Under the pieces are notes generated by a model. That model worked only from the letters and a program-made list of their open reading frames with translations, did not search any database and had not been told where the DNA came from. From Alkalihalobacillus sp. BA299 (GTDB taxonomy: Bacteria; Bacillota; Bacilli; Bacillales; Bacillaceae_F), in contig NZ_JAFLJM010000002.1 in NCBI RefSeq assembly GCF_017745675.1, positions 1 to 64,000 of the forward strand: a DNA stretch of 64,000 nt, written 5' to 3'. Shown here piece after piece: positions 62,289 through 64,000 of this stretch. Both the position numbers and the translations under genes were made by a program. Every line of letters begins with the position of its first letter. The stretch's first letter is position 1.

Positions 62289-64000
62289 TTATAGACCCGA
62301 ACGGCCCATTCGATTAATAATACGGTCAAGCATATCGTCGACCATCGTTATATTTCTCGCAGCTGCATTGTACGCATGCTGGTATTTAATAATATTCGTC
62401 ATTTCTTCGTCGAGAGATACGTTACTCGCCGCCATCCTCCGCTCTTCTACTGCCGTACGTAACGTATCTGCATTACGCTTCATCCGGTCTGCTTCATTTG
62501 TATTGACGGCCATATCTCCAATGATCCCTTGATAAAAGCTTTGTACATTTGTTGTGGAGCCACCATAATTTAACGTTCTGTCTTTTACATTAGCTAAAGC
62601 AAGTGCATTAGAACCGTCTCCTGCATAACCAATCGTCTGAGCACCATTCACTAAATCCGAAATCGACCAAACCGTATTATCCAAAGCATTATTTTTATCC
62701 ATCGCACTAACATTAATAGTAATTCCATTAACGGTAAAATCACTTGGCATCGCTGCCCAATCAGCACCATTTACTTGGTATTGCCATTGATCATTGGCAG
62801 AAACGTATTGCACTTCTACTGTATCTGGGCCAGTACCTGTATATACGCCGCTAACGTTTGGATTAGCTCCTGTATAAGCAGGATCACTAGGTGTCATCGA
62901 CCCATAAACAGTTGTTCCATTCGATGATGCGGCAATTTTGTCCAGTGAGTTTCTAATATCTGCTGATAACTGCAGCTTTGACGCAGCACCACGGGGATCG
63001 TCACTCGTTGGCAAACGATCAGTATCTCCTTTATATGTGAAAAAGTCGATACCAGGTCCTTTGATTCCATCCTTAATATCATCTAAATTCCACCCTGCCT
63101 GGTGAAGCGAGTTGAACTCTTGGACAAATGTATATACCATCACATCAAGCTGGTTTAACATATTTGGATACAGACCAAACTCTTGACCTCCTGCTCCAAA
63201 GAAACCGTATGACTCCATGTTAGCAACGAGCTTGCCATGCGCATTAAACTCATCCACTCGAAATGCAACTATACCTCCTGCTGCATCTAAGTCAGGATTG
63301 GAAGAGAAGGCATCAGGTGAGCCAAAATAGATTTTTTCAATTAACCCTTTTTCTCCATTTTCCATTTCTTGATACTTTACTTGTGCCTCATTCGTCTGAA
63401 AGTTTCTTGCATCTACTAACGTAACCCCGACATCACGACCATTTTCATCTGCTAACTTAATATTATATAAACCTTCTGCTACACTCGATGGATTTCCACC
63501 ACTATCAACTCTCTCAACTCTTATATTAGCAAGCTTTGAAATTTCATCTACTAATACATCTCTACGATCGTATAGATCATTTGGTACATATCCATGCGGC
63601 TCTACCTTTGCGATTTGTAGATTAATATTATTAATTTGGCGAATTAAAGTATTCATTTCATGGACATTGCCATCAATTTCTTTTTGGATATCACGCTGTA
63701 CTGTCGTTAATGAATCCGCTGCATAGTTAAAAGTATCTGCTAGTGCGTATCCTTGCTGTCGTACGACAGAGCGCGCACCAGAATCTTCAGGATGAACCGA
63801 CAAATCCTGTAAGGCATTCCAAAACTTGTCCATCGTTTTCGCAATTCCATCTTCAGAAGGTTCATTTAAAATATCTTCCATTTTATGAAGAGCTTCAAAC
63901 CGAGCGTCCCAAAATCCATGCTTTGAATTTTCATTGCGAAATTGTAGATCAAGAAATTGTTCACGATATCTTTGTATAGAATCGACTTGAACTCCCGTCC
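62289..64000 (-). CDS. flgK: Flagellar hook-associated protein 1 (5' end outside window)
   Basis: The frame stays open to the right edge: it reads TGVQVDSIQRYREQFLDLQF, then the FlgK helix FWDARFEALHKMEDIL..., and ends LDEEMTNIIKYQHAYNAAARNITMVDDMLDRIINRMGR, the C-terminal signature of FlgK. About 570 residues are visible; roughly the first 80, including the rod-like N-terminal signature, lie beyond the edge. The internal ATG at 63881 is not the true start. The middle (about residues 340-430 of the visible part) is a Gly/Thr-rich variable region. Confidence 0.95.
   Translation of the reverse strand, partial: TGVQVDSIQRYREQFLDLQFRNENSKHGFWDARFEALHKMEDILNEPSEDGIAKTMDKFWNALQDLSVHPEDSGARSVVRQQGYALADTFNYAADSLTTVQRDIQKEIDGNVHEMNTLIRQINNINLQIAKVEPHGYVPNDLYDRRDVLVDEISKLANIRVERVDSGGNPSSVAEGLYNIKLADENGRDVGVTLVDARNFQTNEAQVKYQEMENGEKGLIEKIYFGSPDAFSSNPDLDAAGGIVAFRVDEFNAHGKLVANMESYGFFGAGGQEFGLYPNMLNQLDVMVYTFVQEFNSLHQAGWNLDDIKDGIKGPGIDFFTYKGDTDRLPTSDDPRGAASKLQLSADIRNSLDKIAASSNGTTVYGSMTPSDPAYTGANPNVSGVYTGTGPDTVEVQYVSANDQWQYQVNGADWAAMPSDFTVNGITINVSAMDKNNALDNTVWSISDLVNGAQTIGYAGDGSNALALANVKDRTLNYGGSTTNVQSFYQGIIGDMAVNTNEADRMKRNADTLRTAVEERRMAASNVSLDEEMTNIIKYQHAYNAAARNITMVDDMLDRIINRMGRSGL

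Noticed and set aside
1..64000. tRNA, rRNA, intact transposases or prophage genes
   Set aside because: I looked for them and saw none in the window.

Overview
This looks like a chromosomal window from a Bacillaceae bacterium. Most genes (about 60 recognised) lie on the minus strand. Gene content and order follow the Bacillus subtilis hpf-secA-prfB-cccB-ftsEX-ctpB-minJ-uvrBA-yvlBCD-hprK-lgt-ppaX-yvoF-his region, joined to the flgK-flgL-yviE-fliW-csrA-hag-flaG-fliD-fliS-fliT flagellar cluster. Many acidic extracytoplasmic proteins and a galU/ugd pair would suit an alkaliphilic relative, but that is inference; no species can be named from the sequence alone.

Layout, in window coordinates. 282-7143: a 31-residue small gene, then the histidine operon hisZGDBHAFI, with a promoter and a palindromic candidate operator before hisZ. 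7415-8464: a plus-strand Ca2+/H+ antiporter gene that interrupts the usual yvoF-hisZ junction. 8770-14601: hprK-lgt-yvoD-ppaX-yvoF and yvlBCD. 14899-19756: uvrBA behind a near-consensus LexA box. 20138-21094: a NERD-domain protein. 21505-23053: a class-I cyclic-di-GMP riboswitch ahead of a lipoprotein gene and a secreted protein with 11-residue helical repeats. 23478-26393: minJ and ctpB. 26753-29312: an accessory block with a 31-residue CDGSH iron-sulfur protein, a nitroreductase, a divergent HxlR regulator, an M48 protease and a TM2 protein. 29599-32526: ftsEX with an EnvC-like M23 hydrolase gene. 33082-39547: a siderophore-uptake island with two Fur boxes, placed between ftsE and cccB. 39845-46886: cccB, yvjA, prfB (with its programmed frameshift), secA, hpf and a cold-shock gene. 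47780-49025: a plus-strand lipoprotein and a broken Uma2-type gene. 49269-64000: the flagellar cluster, interrupted by a two-Maf glycosylation block (52498-56054) next to flagellin and by galU-ugd between csrA and hag. flgK runs off the right edge.

How parts work together: FliW and CsrA control flagellin translation, and the hag leader has a sigma-D promoter and two GGA sites of the CsrA type. The Maf proteins probably glycosylate flagellin. FtsEX probably activates the neighbouring M23 hydrolase for cell separation. The iron island pairs an AraC-type sensor carrying a ligand-binding domain with a siderophore ABC importer and an FhuF-like reductase.

Intergenic DNA holds three repeat families. 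One is a GC-rich element whose four copies all lie just downstream of minus-strand transcription units. One is an array of 21-bp degenerate units at three loci. One is a palindrome built on GGTGCC...GGCACC, several copies of which serve as terminators. The candidates most worth following are the c-di-GMP-controlled envelope operon (21505-23053), the Maf/122-residue block (52498-56054) and the small CDGSH protein (26753-26848).
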